From: Actinospica durhamensis
Lineage (GTDB): Bacteria > Actinomycetota > Actinomycetes > Streptomycetales > Catenulisporaceae
NCBI RefSeq assembly: GCF_018139695.1
Contig: NZ_JAGSOG010000001.1
Span: 1-64,000 of the forward strand
Length of the DNA stretch: 64,000 nt
Direction: 5' to 3'
The position numbers and the translations under genes were made by a program. Of this stretch, positions 8,556-17,806 are shown in pieces. How positions within the stretch are numbered: position 1 is the first letter of the stretch; each line of letters begins with the position of its first letter. Below the pieces are notes generated by a model that worked only from the letters and a program-made list of their open reading frames with translations, did no database searches and was not told the origin of the DNA.

Positions 8556-8987
8556 TCAGCCGTACATCCGCTTCATGGTGTAGTCGATCATCTGCTCGAC
8601 CGTCTGCGAGTCGAACACCACCCGGTGCTCGCCCTCGATGTCCAGGATCATCCCGTAGCCGGCCGGCAGCAGGTCGAGCACCTCGGCCCCGGTGACGGTG
8701 AAGTGCCTGGCCTTCTCGCCGGAGTAGCGCTCGAGCTCGGTGGTCGAGGAGAACATCGGGATCACCGGCTGGGGGGTGTCGTGCAGCGCGAGGAAGCCGG
8801 GGCGCTCCCCGCGCGGACAGTAGATCTTCGACACGGTGAACACCGCGTGGAAGTCCTCGGGGCCGATGGCGCCGGTCGCGAAGGCGCGGATGGCGTCGGC
8901 CAAGGAGGGCTGCAGGATCTGCGCGCCGCCGTTTTCTTCTCCCGGGTAGCCGTACACGTCTCCGAGGGTATCCGCACGGGGGCCCAC
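8556..8987 (-). CDS. SseB-like domain protein
   Basis: 143 aa cytoplasmic protein of the SseB N-terminal-domain family: an ALHDTPQPVIPMFSSTTEL segment followed by VTGAEVLDLLPAGYGMILDIEG is the characteristic pattern (value-on-file strand then LLPxGxGLxxNPG-like turn). Function in actinobacteria is unknown. A GTG start at 8987 is used; an internal GTG at 8957 would also fit. It is divergent from the acyl-CoA dehydrogenase and upstream of the truncated AMP-binding gene on the same strand. Confidence 0.8.
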   Translation of the reverse strand: MGPRADTLGDVYGYPGEENGGAQILQPSLADAIRAFATGAIGPEDFHAVFTVSKIYCPRGERPGFLALHDTPQPVIPMFSSTTELERYSGEKARHFTVTGAEVLDLLPAGYGMILDIEGEHRVVFDSQTVEQMIDYTMKRMYG

Positions 8988-9049
8988 CGTTCTACGGCCG
9001 TCTCGGCGGCGCGATCGCGCTGCTGGTGGGGGCCGCCGTCTTGCGTGAA

Positions 9050-9089
9050 GTTACCAGCGGGTAGCATCATGGGTTACTGACGGGTCAGT
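9050..9089. promoter_or_regulatory. tandem TetR-type operators upstream of acyl-CoA dehydrogenase
   Basis: Two related dyads lie 25 bp apart just before the acyl-CoA dehydrogenase. Site 1 is GTTACCAGCGGGTAGC (9050-9065). Site 2 is a stronger palindrome, ACTGAC-GG-GTCAGT (9076-9089), and also fits TTACYnnCGGGT. A 16-bp sequence matching site 1 at 14 of 16 positions occurs in front of the TetR gene (51265-51280). Dyads of this kind are typical TetR-family operators at fatty-acid degradation genes. Confidence 0.6.
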
Positions 9090-9128
9090 TTTCCGGCCGG
9101 ACCGGCCGACAGCGCAAAGGACCAGCCC

Positions 9129-10958
9129 ATGGGCCACTACAAGGCGAACCTTCGGGATATCGAGTTCAACCTGTTCGAGGTGTTCGGCGGCGCGGAGACC
9201 TTCGGCTCCGCGGACTTTCCCGACGTGGACGTCGAAACCGCGCGCGACGTGCTGGCGCAGACCGAGCGTCTGGCCGTGACGGAGCTGGCCGAGTCCTTCA
9301 CCGAGTCGGACCGCCACCCGCCCATCTTCGATCCGACCAGTGGCACCGCCCCGCTGCCCGAGGCGTTCAAGCGCTCCTACAAGGCTTACATGGACACCGA
9401 GTTCTGGCGACTGGGCCTGCCCGAGGGTCTCGGCGGCACGCTGGCTCCGGCCTCGCTCAACTGGGCCATCGGCGAGCTCGTGCTGGGCGCGAACCCGGCC
9501 ATCTGGATGTACGGCTGCACCGCCCCGTTCGCCCGGGTCATCTGGTCCGTCGGCACCGAGGAGCAGCGCAAGGTGGCGCAGCGGATGGTGGAGAACGGCT
9601 GGGGCTCGACCATGGTGCTGACCGAGCCGGACGCGGGCTCGGACGTGGGCGCCGGGCGCACCAGGGCCGTGCGGCAGCAGGACGGCACCTGGCACATCAC
9701 CGGCGTGAAGCGCTTCATCACCTCGGGTGAGCACGACCTGTCCGACAACATCATCCACCTGGTGCTGGCCCGGCCCGAGGGTGCCAAGCCCGGCACCAAG
9801 GGCCTTTCGCTGTTCATCGTGCCCAAGCACGAGTTCGACTGGGACTCCGGCGAGCTCGGCGCGCGCAACGGCGTCTACGTCACCAACGTCGAGCACAAGA
9901 TGGGCCTGAAGGTCTCCAACACCTGCGAGGTGACCTTCGGTGAGAAGCACCCGGCCAAGGGCTGGCTGGTCGGCGAGGTGCACAACGGCATCGCGCAGAT
10001 GTTCCAGGTCATCGAGATGGCCCGGATGATGGTCGGCACCAAGGCCATCGCCACCCTGTCCACCGGCTACCTCAACGCGCTCGACTACGCCAAGAACCGG
10101 GTGCAGGGCGCCGACCTGGCCGAGTCGGGCAACAAGGCCGCGCCCCGGGTGACCGTGACCCACCACGCCGACGTGCGCCGCGAGCTGATGCAGCAGAAGG
10201 CCTACGTCGAGGGCATGCGGGCCCTGGTGTTCTACACCGCCTCCTGGCAGGACCAGGCCTGGGCCGCGCGCAACCGCGGCGAGCAGAACGAGACGGCCGA
10301 GCGGGTCAACGACTTCCTGCTGCCGATCGTGAAGGGCTACGGCTCGGAGAAGTCCTACGAGCAGCTCGCCCGCTCGCTCCAGACCCTCGGCGGTTCCGGC
10401 TTCCTGCAGGACTACCCGATCGAGCAGTACATCCGCGACGCCAAGATCGACACCCTGTACGAGGGCACCACCGCGATCCAGGGCCTCGACCTGTTCTTCC
10501 GCAAGATCGTCAAGGACCAGGGCCGGGCGCTGACCCACGTCAAGGGCCAGATCGACGAGTTCCTCGAGGCGGCTCCGGGCGGCGAGAGCCTGGCAGCGGC
10601 GCGCGAGCGGCTCGCGGCGGGCGTGGGCGACGTGGAGGCGATCCTCAACACCCTGTTCACCCAGGCGTCCAAGGCGATGGAGGACCCGCGCCAGATACAC
10701 GTCGCGGCCCAGTCCACCACCGCGTTCCTCTACGCCGTCGGCGACCTGATCTGCGCGTGGCTGCTGCTGCGCCAGGCCGCGATAGCCCAGGGGAAGCTGG
10801 CCGCCGGCGCGTCGGACAAGGACGTGGCCTTCTACTCCGGCAAGATCGCCGCGGCCAAGTGGTTCGCCGCGAACGTGCTGCCGCACCTGGCCGCGACCCG
10901 GACCGTGGTGGAGGGCACCGACCTGTCGCTGATGGACCTGGACGAGGCGGCCTTCTAA
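9129..10958 (+). CDS. acyl-CoA dehydrogenase (long form)
   Basis: 609-aa flavoprotein dehydrogenase for acyl-CoA beta-oxidation, of the long FadE subtype with extended N- and C-termini (short ones are about 380 aa). Visible motifs: [11 protein letters not shown] near 163 (FAD/substrate loop), [14 protein letters not shown], and [12 protein letters not shown] with the predicted catalytic base E445. A C-terminal helical extension (about 470-609) is typical of this subtype. ATG start with AAAGGA 9 nt upstream. Transcription is probably controlled by the two dyads directly upstream. A 7-bp terminator-like hairpin follows at 11030. Confidence 0.93.
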   Translation: MGHYKANLRDIEFNLFEVFGGAETFGSADFPDVDVETARDVLAQTERLAVTELAESFTESDRHPPIFDPTSGTAPLPEAFKRSYKAYMDTEFWRLGLPEGLGGTLAPASLNWAIGELVLGANPAIWMYGCTAPFARVIWSVGTEEQRKVAQRMVENGWGSTMVLTEPDAGSDVGAGRTRAVRQQDGTWHITGVKRFITSGEHDLSDNIIHLVLARPEGAKPGTKGLSLFIVPKHEFDWDSGELGARNGVYVTNVEHKMGLKVSNTCEVTFGEKHPAKGWLVGEVHNGIAQMFQVIEMARMMVGTKAIATLSTGYLNALDYAKNRVQGADLAESGNKAAPRVTVTHHADVRRELMQQKAYVEGMRALVFYTASWQDQAWAARNRGEQNETAERVNDFLLPIVKGYGSEKSYEQLARSLQTLGGSGFLQDYPIEQYIRDAKIDTLYEGTTAIQGLDLFFRKIVKDQGRALTHVKGQIDEFLEAAPGGESLAAARERLAAGVGDVEAILNTLFTQASKAMEDPRQIHVAAQSTTAFLYAVGDLICAWLLLRQAAIAQGKLAAGASDKDVAFYSGKIAAAKWFAANVLPHLAATRTVVEGTDLSLMDLDEAAF

Positions 10959-11029
10959 GCCCTCGCTCCCCCCGACACCGGCCGGGCCGGGCCCGCGCCT
11001 CCCGGCGCACGGCCCGACCCGCTCGGCCT

Positions 11030-11051
11030 AAACCACTCGGCGCGGTGGTTT
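11030..11051 (+). terminator. hairpin after acyl-CoA dehydrogenase
   Basis: Perfect 7-bp stem AAACCAC / GTGGTTT with an 8-nt loop, ending in TTT; about 70 bp past the stop codon. Confidence 0.6.
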
Positions 11052-11057
11052 GATCCA

Positions 11058-11125
11058 AGCCCTGATTCGGCATCAAAATCGGCGTCCGCCCTGGCAAAAG
11101 CCTTGGCGGGGGCCGATTCAGGGCT
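11058..11125 (+). other. nested stem-loop upstream of metallophosphoesterase
   Basis: The outer arms 11058-11071 and 11112-11125 pair at 13 of 14 positions. Inside is a second hairpin: 11086-11090 with 11105-11109, a 2x2 internal loop, 11093-11095 with 11100-11102, and an AAAA loop. It sits 35-102 nt upstream of the metallophosphoesterase start and could be a 5' leader structure or a second terminator. Confidence 0.55.
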
Positions 11126-11159
11126 GTATGGAAGTTGACGAGGGGGGTATGTTGCCGTC

Positions 11160-12881
11160 GTGACTGAATCAGTGTTCAGTACTCAGGTGCCGGTGGCACC
11201 ACGGGGGACCACGATCGAGCGCACGCTGGTGGCGGGCGCCGCGGGGGCGGGGGGATTCCGCCCGATCGCCGCCGGGCCCGGCGAGCCGTACATCCTGCGC
11301 ACCGAGCTGGCCGCGCGGCCCTCGCCCGCGGGTCCGGCCGCGCCCCGGCCGCTGCTCGCCTTCGCCCAGCTGACCGACGTGCACATCGTCGACCACCAGT
11401 CCCCGGCCCGGGTGGAGTTCCTGGACCGGTACAACGACCAGGGCTCGCGCTTCGCCGGGCTGGCCAACGTCACCGGCTCCTACCGCCCCAACGAGATGCT
11501 CTCGGTGCAGGTGGTGGACGCGATGGTGCGGCGGATCAACGAGATCGGGGTCGGCCCGGCGTTCGGCGCGCCGCTGGCGTTCACGGTGAGCACCGGGGAC
11601 AACGCGGACAACAGCCAGTACAACGAGTTCCGCTGGTTCGTGGACGTGCTCGACGGCGGTCCGCTGCACCCGGACTCCGGAGAGCTCGGCCGGTACGAGG
11701 GCGTGATGGACTGGGTGCACTACGACGTGCACTACTGGCATCCCGAGGGCACGCCGGACGGCGCCCTGGCCGACCGGCCGAGCGCACTGCACGGCTTCCC
11801 GCTGATCAGCGGTCTGCTGGAGAAGGCGCTGGCCCCGTTCACGGCCGAGGGCCTGCGGATGCCGTGGTACTCGGCGTACGGCAACCACGACGCGCTGCTG
11901 CAGGGCAACCTGCCGCACATCTGGGGCAGCACCGACTACGCGACCGGGGACCACAAGGCGGTAGAGCTGCCCACCGGCATCAGCCTGTTCCGGCTCGCCC
12001 TCGATCTGCTGCGGGTCTCGCCGCACGCCATAAGGGAACTGGTCGCGGGCGACTTCCGCCGGGTCACCCCGGATCCGGACCGCAGGCCGCTGCGGCGGGC
12101 CGAGGCGGTCGCGGAACACTTCCACACCCTCGGCTCCCCGGTCGGGCACGGCTTCACCGAGCAGAACCGGGCCGAGGGCACCGCGTACTACGCCTTCGAC
12201 GCCGAGGCGGTGGACGGCTCGAGCGTGCGCTGCGTCGTGCTGGACACGGTGAACCCGTCGGGCGGGGCCAACGGCTCGCTGGACGAGCGCCAGTTCCACT
12301 GGCTCGAGGCAGAGCTCTACAACGCCTCCTCGCGCTTCCTGGACGAGAACGGGCGGCTGGTCACCGGGCCCGGCCGGGACCGGCTGATCGTGCTCTTCAG
12401 CCACCACACCGTCGAGACCATGGACAACTGGCTGACCGACACGGACCCGGACAAGCACCGGGTGCTCGGCACCAAGGTCAGGGATCTGCTGCTGCGCTAC
12501 CCCAACGTGGTGCTGTGGGTGAACGGGCACACGCACGTCAACGGCGTCACCCCGTTCGCCCGGCACCCGCAGGCGCCGGTGCCCGGCGGGTTCTGGGAGG
12601 TGAATACGGCCTCGCACATCGACTGGCCGCAACAGGCCAGGCTGATCGAGCTGGCGGACAACGGCGACGGCACGCTCTCTGTGTTCGGCACGATCATCGA
12701 CCACGCCGGGCCGGAGCAGCCGTCCTGGGACCTGTCCACGCCGGTGGAACTCGCCTCGCTCTCCCGGGTGCTGGGCATCAACGACTGGCAGCAGCGGGCC
12801 AGGCCGGAGCCGGGCTCGGACGGCCGGCGCGGGGCCGCGGTGGACCGGAACGTGGAGCTGCTGCTGCCGGCGCCGTTCTGA
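11160..12881 (+). CDS. metallophosphoesterase, TIGR03767/PPA1498 family
   Basis: 573-aa calcineurin-like metallophosphoesterase. All five metal motifs are visible: TDVHIVDHQ (about 72), STGDNADN (about 144), YGNHDALL (about 240), FSHHTVE (about 413) and NGHTHVNGV (about 454). The spacing and the long inserts after GDNADN fit the TIGR03767 family found in actinobacteria. No signal peptide or Tat motif is seen, so it is probably cytoplasmic. Substrate is unknown. GTG start; an AGGGGGG stretch lies about 12 nt upstream. The folded leader at 11058-11125 precedes it. Confidence 0.87.
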   Translation: MTESVFSTQVPVAPRGTTIERTLVAGAAGAGGFRPIAAGPGEPYILRTELAARPSPAGPAAPRPLLAFAQLTDVHIVDHQSPARVEFLDRYNDQGSRFAGLANVTGSYRPNEMLSVQVVDAMVRRINEIGVGPAFGAPLAFTVSTGDNADNSQYNEFRWFVDVLDGGPLHPDSGELGRYEGVMDWVHYDVHYWHPEGTPDGALADRPSALHGFPLISGLLEKALAPFTAEGLRMPWYSAYGNHDALLQGNLPHIWGSTDYATGDHKAVELPTGISLFRLALDLLRVSPHAIRELVAGDFRRVTPDPDRRPLRRAEAVAEHFHTLGSPVGHGFTEQNRAEGTAYYAFDAEAVDGSSVRCVVLDTVNPSGGANGSLDERQFHWLEAELYNASSRFLDENGRLVTGPGRDRLIVLFSHHTVETMDNWLTDTDPDKHRVLGTKVRDLLLRYPNVVLWVNGHTHVNGVTPFARHPQAPVPGGFWEVNTASHIDWPQQARLIELADNGDGTLSVFGTIIDHAGPEQPSWDLSTPVELASLSRVLGINDWQQRARPEPGSDGRRGAAVDRNVELLLPAPF

Positions 12882-12976
12882 GCCGCGGGACCGGCGCGCG
12901 GGGCAGGCTTCGGGCACCTGCGCGGGTAAGTGGTCCGAGCCCGGCGATCTCTGTACCGGCAGATTAAGCTGAGCGC

Positions 12977-14272
12977 ATGGCGACGACTTTCGACCGCACC
13001 CACACCGATGACCTGCTGGCGTTCCTGCGCGCCGCCCCGACCCCGTTCCACGCGGTGGCCGAGGCCGCGGCGCGACTGGAGCGGGCGGGCTTCACGCCCC
13101 TGTCCGAGGCGGAGTCCTGGACCGACGCGGTGCACGGCGCCCGGTACGTGATCCGGTCGGGCGCGCTGGTCGCCTGGTACCTGCCGGCCGACGCCCCGGC
13201 CGAGCGGCCGCTGCGCATCCTCGGCTCGCACACCGACTCGCCGAACCTGCGGGTCAAGCCGGCGCCGGACGTGACCACCGAGGGCTGGCGGCAGGTGGCG
13301 GTGGAGGTCTACGGCGGTCCGCTGTTCAACTCCTGGCTGGACCGGGACCTCGGCCTGGCCGGGCGCCTTGTGCTGCGCGACGGCTCCGAGCACCTGGTGA
13401 ACATCGACCGTCCGCTGCTGCGGGTGCCCCAGCTCGCGGTGCACCTGGACCGCGGCGTGAACGGGGACGGCCTCAAGCTCAACCCGCAGCAGCACCTGCG
13501 CCCGATCTGGGGCGTCGGCGAGTCGCACGACGGGGACCTGATCGCGTTCGTGGCCGCGGAGCACAACCTGCGCGCCGAGGACGTGCTGGGCTGGGACCTG
13601 ATGACCTACGACGTCACCGCCCCGGCGTATCTGGGCCGTGACGCCGACCTGGTCGCGAGCGGCCGGCTGGACAACCTGATGTCGGTGCACGCGAGCGTGG
13701 CCGCCCTGACCGCGGCGGTCGCCGACGGCCTCGACCCGCAGGGCCCGATCCCGGTGCTGGCCGCGATGGACCACGAGGAGACCGGCTCCGACTCGGCCTA
13801 CGGGGCCGGCGGACCGTTCCTCGAGACCGTGCTCGACCGGCTGCTCGAGGCGCGCGGCGGCCGCGCGGAGGCCAGGGCCCGGGCGTACGCGGGCTCGTTC
13901 GTGGCCTCGGCGGACATGGCCCACGCGGTGCACCCGAACTACCCGGAGAAGCACGAGCCGGGCCACCGCCCGCGGGTGAACGGCGGCCCCGCGCTGAAGA
14001 TGAACGTGAATCAGCGCTATGCGACCAACGGCCGCACCCAGGCGGTGTGGGCGCGCGCCTGCGCGGCCGCGGGCATCCCGACGCAGTCCTTCGTCTCCCG
14101 CAACGACCTGCCCTGCGGCACCACCATCGGTCCGATCACGGCCACCCGCCTGGGCATCGAGACCTTCGACGTGGGCGTGCCGAGCCTGTCCATGCACTCC
14201 GCCCGCGAGCTGTGCGGCGCGGACGACCCGTGGCGGCTCGCGGCTGCGCTCAAGGCCTTCCTCGAGGGCTGA
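12977..14272 (+). CDS. apeB: M18 family aminopeptidase
   Basis: 431-aa di-zinc aminopeptidase (aspartyl/M18 family) that removes N-terminal residues from peptides in the cytoplasm. Motifs: GSHTDSPNL near residue 82 (metal His and Asp), SWLDRDLGLAG, SGRLDNLMS, MDHEETGSDS (catalytic Glu and metal Glu) and a C-terminal SLSMHSARE with metal His. Length matches the family. ATG start; TAAGCT lies 6 nt before it and no ribosome site is seen, so the mRNA could be leaderless. It converges on the membrane-protein gene across a 22-bp terminator stem. Confidence 0.93.
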   Translation: MATTFDRTHTDDLLAFLRAAPTPFHAVAEAAARLERAGFTPLSEAESWTDAVHGARYVIRSGALVAWYLPADAPAERPLRILGSHTDSPNLRVKPAPDVTTEGWRQVAVEVYGGPLFNSWLDRDLGLAGRLVLRDGSEHLVNIDRPLLRVPQLAVHLDRGVNGDGLKLNPQQHLRPIWGVGESHDGDLIAFVAAEHNLRAEDVLGWDLMTYDVTAPAYLGRDADLVASGRLDNLMSVHASVAALTAAVADGLDPQGPIPVLAAMDHEETGSDSAYGAGGPFLETVLDRLLEARGGRAEARARAYAGSFVASADMAHAVHPNYPEKHEPGHRPRVNGGPALKMNVNQRYATNGRTQAVWARACAAAGIPTQSFVSRNDLPCGTTIGPITATRLGIETFDVGVPSLSMHSARELCGADDPWRLAAALKAFLEG

Positions 14273-14287
14273 GAACGAAGCGCCGCG

Positions 14288-14337
14288 GCGCAGATCGGCC
14301 CCGGCACACCGTCGTGTGTGCCGGGGCCGATCTGCGC
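14288..14337. terminator. bidirectional terminator, 22-bp perfect stem
   Basis: 14288-14309 and 14316-14337 are perfect reverse complements with a 6-nt loop (CGTCGT), placed between two convergent stop codons (14272 and 14345). Confidence 0.92.
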
Positions 14338-14344
14338 TCTGCGA

Positions 14345-15424
14345 TCAGGCCGCGATGGCCTCGAGCTCCTGCTCCTGCTCGACTTCGAGCTCTTCCTCGG
14401 TCGCGCAGACCGGAGCCGCGGGCCGGCTGCGGCGGTGTTCGGTGACGGCGGCGGCGCCCATCACCACGACGCCCGCGGCGAACCACAACGCGATCCGCAG
14501 CAGGTCCGCGCCGAACCCGGCGCCGCCGCGGTAGAGCATCGACTGCCCGCCGCTGACGTACCCGGCGCCGATCCAGACGTGGGAGAGCGCCCGGAAGAAG
14601 CCGGCCTGCAGGATCGGCGCGAAGACGCCGCCCGAGGTGGTGAAGTTCAGCGCCACGAAGATCGTGACGAGCGCGGGTGTGTTGGCCTTCTTGAGGAAGG
14701 TGTGCAGCCCGGCGCCGATCAGCACCACGGCCGCGGCGTAGAGCCAGGACATGCCGAACAGTTCCCAGGCGTGCCCGCGTACGGCGCCGATCAGCGGGTC
14801 GGCCACGGCCACCGCGATGGCCGAGATGACGCCCGCGCCCAGCACACCGATCCCGGCCCGGCGCCACGGCCGCACGCCCGCCCCGGCGGCGCCGAGGGTG
14901 GCGGCCAGCGTGTAGGAGCCGACGGTGACGGCGACGAGCAGGAAGAAGACGTTCTGGCCGAGCGAGTCGTAGCTCGGCAGCGGGCCGAGGTCGACCACGT
15001 CGAGGCGCACGTCCTGCTGGGCGGCGACCTGGTCGAAGGCGGTGGTCACGGCCTGCGCGGTGGTGGGCGAGGCCGCGGTGTCGATCACCAGGCGCGGGTC
15101 GGCGCCGGTGGCGCTCAGACTGAAGGAGCCGCTGACCTGGCCCGAGGCCACCTCGGCCTGCCCCTGCGCGCTGCCGGCGACGGTGCGCACGTCGAGCGCG
15201 TCCCCGGCGGCGGCCTGGATCTTCTGGGCCAGTGCCCGCTCGCTCGAGCTGGTGGCGACCACGGCCACCGGGATGTGGTGCGGTTCGGCCTGGTGGAAGC
15301 CGCCGATGTAGGCGAGCGACATGGCGAGGGCCATGTACAGGGGTATCCACAGGTTCTTGAGCAGGTGCCCGACCCCCGCGTGGGGTGCGGCCGCGGCCCG
15401 CTCCGGGGCGTCGTGACGCTGCAT
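14345..15424 (-). CDS. multi-pass membrane protein, DUF3533/ABC-2-like
   Basis: 359 aa. One N-terminal membrane segment (about 25-45: LWIPLYMALAMSLAYIGG), an extracytoplasmic domain of about 150 residues, then five or six membrane segments from about 190, and an acidic EEELEVEQEQELE tail. This layout fits the SNG1/DUF3533 and YhgE/Pip-like group, often next to regulators and linked to drug or lipid export. The ATG at 15424 has AAAGGAGAG about 9 nt upstream; the longer open frame to 15733 is rejected. It is divergent from a MarR gene across a 40-bp palindrome, so it is the likely MarR target. Confidence 0.8.
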   Translation of the reverse strand: MQRHDAPERAAAAPHAGVGHLLKNLWIPLYMALAMSLAYIGGFHQAEPHHIPVAVVATSSSERALAQKIQAAAGDALDVRTVAGSAQGQAEVASGQVSGSFSLSATGADPRLVIDTAASPTTAQAVTTAFDQVAAQQDVRLDVVDLGPLPSYDSLGQNVFFLLVAVTVGSYTLAATLGAAGAGVRPWRRAGIGVLGAGVISAIAVAVADPLIGAVRGHAWELFGMSWLYAAAVVLIGAGLHTFLKKANTPALVTIFVALNFTTSGGVFAPILQAGFFRALSHVWIGAGYVSGGQSMLYRGGAGFGADLLRIALWFAAGVVVMGAAAVTEHRRSRPAAPVCATEEELEVEQEQELEAIAA

Positions 15425-15445
15425 ACGGCTTCTCTCCTTTTCGTA

Positions 15446-15485
15446 TTGCAAACTACAACTTACTCCGGTGAGTTGTAGACTGCAA
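15446..15485. promoter_or_regulatory. 40-bp palindromic operator between membrane protein and marR
   Basis: An interrupted palindrome with nested arms TTGCA...TGCAA and CTACAACT...AGTTGTAG around a TCCG-like centre. It sits immediately upstream of the membrane-protein ribosome site and 65 bp from the MarR start, as expected for a MarR operator controlling both genes. Confidence 0.75.
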
Positions 15486-15550
15486 CTCGAGAAGGTTCCC
15501 CGTGGAACCGAGGGAGCGGGGGGCCCGCCCGTAGGCTGGCAGCAGTCGAG

Positions 15551-15997
15551 ATGGGAGTCGTCGTGAACCGACAGGAACGGGCCGCAGCGGTCTACCGGGA
15601 GCTGGCCGTGTTCTCGCGGCGGGCGCGAGCCGTGGGCAGCCAGGTGCACCCGGACCTGTCCCTGGTCGCGTACACCCTGCTCGCGCACATCACGACCGGG
15701 CCCGGGGTGCGCGCCACCGACCTGGCCCGCCACTACAACCTGGACAAGTCCACCGTCAGCCGCCAGCTGGCCGCCCTCGAAGAGCTCGGCATGATCATCC
15801 GTGAGGGCGGCGGGCGCGCGGGTCAGGACATCGTGCTGACCCCGAAGGGGGAGCAGACGCTGGCCGCCGCGAACGACTCGATGCGCGGGGCGGTCACCAC
15901 CCGCCTGGCGAACTGGAGCAACGAGGACCTCGAGCGCTTCGCCGGCTACCTGGAGCGGTTCAACGCGCAGGCCGCCGGCGAAGCACCGACGGCCTGA
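15551..15997 (+). CDS. MarR family transcriptional regulator
   Basis: 148 aa winged-helix regulator. Recognition helix region ATDLARHYNLDKSTVSRQLAALEELGMI, followed by a wing with REGGGRAGQD. No cysteine sensor is present, so it is more likely a ligand-responsive repressor than a redox sensor. ATG at 15551 is given, but GTG 15563 has a GGGAG 5 nt upstream and may be the real start (MNRQERAAAVYREL). It is divergent from the membrane protein gene and probably autoregulates through the palindrome at 15446-15485. Confidence 0.9.
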   Translation: MGVVVNRQERAAAVYRELAVFSRRARAVGSQVHPDLSLVAYTLLAHITTGPGVRATDLARHYNLDKSTVSRQLAALEELGMIIREGGGRAGQDIVLTPKGEQTLAAANDSMRGAVTTRLANWSNEDLERFAGYLERFNAQAAGEAPTA

Positions 15998-16024
15998 GGA
16001 ACGTGCTGAGAATTCGGATCCGGC

Positions 16025-17776
16025 TCAGCCGCGCAGGATCAGCGGCAGCCGTCCGGGCCCCCCGGCCACGATGCGCAGCGGGATGCCCCAGTCCTGCTGG
16101 TGCAGGTGGCAGGCCGGGAACTCGCCGTCGTCGCACGACGCCGCCTTGGCCGCGACGTGCAGCACGCCCTCGGTGATCTCCGGGTTCAGCCGCAGCGTGT
16201 GCGCCGTCTCGACTCCCGCCACCGGGCCGTCGAGCAGCAGCTGCGCCGGGGTCGAGGAGATCTTCACGTAGGTCGACGGGCCGTAGCGGTCGTCCATCTT
16301 CTCGCCCGGCGGCGGCTCGAAGACCACCTCGAGCTCGAGCTCGCCCGGGCCCACCTCGGTGGCCGGACGCTGGGTGCGGTACGCGGTGGCCTCGACGCTC
16401 AGCGCCTCCTCCGGCAGCCGGACCCGGGTCAGCCGGTGCGCCGCGGACTCGACCACGAGCAGGTCGCCCTCCGCCGTCACCAAGGCGTCAGAGGGCTCCT
16501 TCAGTCCGGTGATCAGGGTCGTGACCTGGCCGTCCGCAGGGTTGTAGCGGCGCACCGCGCCGTTGTACGTGTCGCTGACCGCGATGGAGCCGTCCGGCAG
16601 CGCGGTGACGCCCAGCGGGTGCTGCAGCAGCGCCTGCTCGGCCGCCCCGTCGCGCAGGCCGAAGTCGAAAAGCCCCTGGCCCACCACGGTTTTCACCACG
16701 GCCGCGCCGTCCGCGCGGTCGATGTAGCGCAGCGCCGAGGACTCCGAATCGGCGATCCAGAACCGGCCGCGCTCGTCGCGGGCCAGCCCGGACGGCTGGG
16801 AGAACCAGGCCTCGGCGACCGGGCCGTCGACGAGTCCTTCGTTGGTCGTGCCGGCCCACGGCTCGAGCGTGCCGTTCGCCGGGTGGTAGCTCCACAGCTG
16901 GTGGATGCCGGCCATCGCCACCACGACCCGCTCGCCGTCCCACGCCAGGTCCCACGGACTGGCCTGGGCCCGCTCGCGCGTGTCGGCCGCGGTTCGCACG
17001 TCGCCGGTGGCGAGGTCGAGCTCGCGCAGGGCGTGGTTGACCGTGTCCGCGACCAGGACGGTGCCCTCGTCGAGCAGCAGCAGCCCCTGCGGCTCGTTGA
17101 ACTCGGCCTTGTCCGCGCCGCCGTCGAGCAATCCGCGCTCGCCCGAGCCGAAGCGGCGCAGCACGGTCTCCGCGTCCGCCGCGAGCTCCACGATCGAGTG
17201 GTGGCTGGTGTCGGAGACCAGGTAACCGCCGCCGGGCAGCGCGATCAGCTTGCCCGGGAAGCGCAGCTCGGTCGGCTCCGGCTCCGGCGCTACGTACGGC
17301 GAGTCGCCGCGGCGCAGCGCCCCCTTCGCGTCGAACTGCGCCACCAGCTCGTGCAGCAGCGCGCGCAGCCCGTGCACGTGGCCCTCGCCGGACATCTGCG
17401 CCGCGACGTACCCGGCCGGGTCGATCACGGTCAGCGTCGGCCAGGCGCGCACCGCGAAGGCCTTCCAGGTGGCCAGGTCCGGGTCGTCGAGCACGGGGTG
17501 GTGCACGCCGTAGCGCTCGCAGGCGGCGATCAGCGCATCGTGGTCGGCCTCGTGCGCGAACTTCGGCGAGTGCACGCCGACGGTGACCAGCACGTCCGCG
17601 AACTCGGCCTCGAGCTCGCGCAGTTCGTCGAGCACGTGCAGGCAGTTGGCACAGCAGAAGGTCCAGAAGTCGAGCAGGACGATCTTGCCGCTCAGATCCG
17701 GGGCCGAGCCGCCGGTGTTGATCCAACCGCCCCGTCCCTCGAGCCGGGGAGCGCGTACGCGAGCATGTGCAGCCAT
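16025..17776 (-). CDS. thioredoxin-fold / NHL-repeat protein
   Basis: 583 aa. Residues 20-160 form a TlpA/thioredoxin-like domain with redox-active C42-A-N-C45 in FWTFCCANCLH. Residues 170-480 hold NHL-type beta-propeller repeats (recurring LVSDTSHHSI, VLVADTVNHAL, FWIADSESSALRY, IAVSDTYNGAVRRY). A C-terminal beta domain (about 480-583) follows. No signal peptide, so it seems cytoplasmic. The same architecture occurs in animal NHLRC2; the bacterial function is not settled. ATG 17776 is used; a GTG six codons upstream is possible. It is last in a leftward run behind the nitrilase and the 2-oxo-acid dehydrogenase genes, 30 nt from the nitrilase stop. Confidence 0.88.
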   Translation of the reverse strand: MAAHARVRAPRLEGRGGWINTGGSAPDLSGKIVLLDFWTFCCANCLHVLDELRELEAEFADVLVTVGVHSPKFAHEADHDALIAACERYGVHHPVLDDPDLATWKAFAVRAWPTLTVIDPAGYVAAQMSGEGHVHGLRALLHELVAQFDAKGALRRGDSPYVAPEPEPTELRFPGKLIALPGGGYLVSDTSHHSIVELAADAETVLRRFGSGERGLLDGGADKAEFNEPQGLLLLDEGTVLVADTVNHALRELDLATGDVRTAADTRERAQASPWDLAWDGERVVVAMAGIHQLWSYHPANGTLEPWAGTTNEGLVDGPVAEAWFSQPSGLARDERGRFWIADSESSALRYIDRADGAAVVKTVVGQGLFDFGLRDGAAEQALLQHPLGVTALPDGSIAVSDTYNGAVRRYNPADGQVTTLITGLKEPSDALVTAEGDLLVVESAAHRLTRVRLPEEALSVEATAYRTQRPATEVGPGELELEVVFEPPPGEKMDDRYGPSTYVKISSTPAQLLLDGPVAGVETAHTLRLNPEITEGVLHVAAKAASCDDGEFPACHLHQQDWGIPLRIVAGGPGRLPLILRG

Positions 17777-17806
17777 GTGTCTATCTAACCCCACCCGGCC
17801 GAGGAG

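Noticed and set aside
9051-10886. 611-aa minus-strand open frame
   Set aside because: Shadow of the acyl-CoA dehydrogenase, which carries all family motifs; composition of the antisense frame is Gly/Leu/Arg/Val repeats only.
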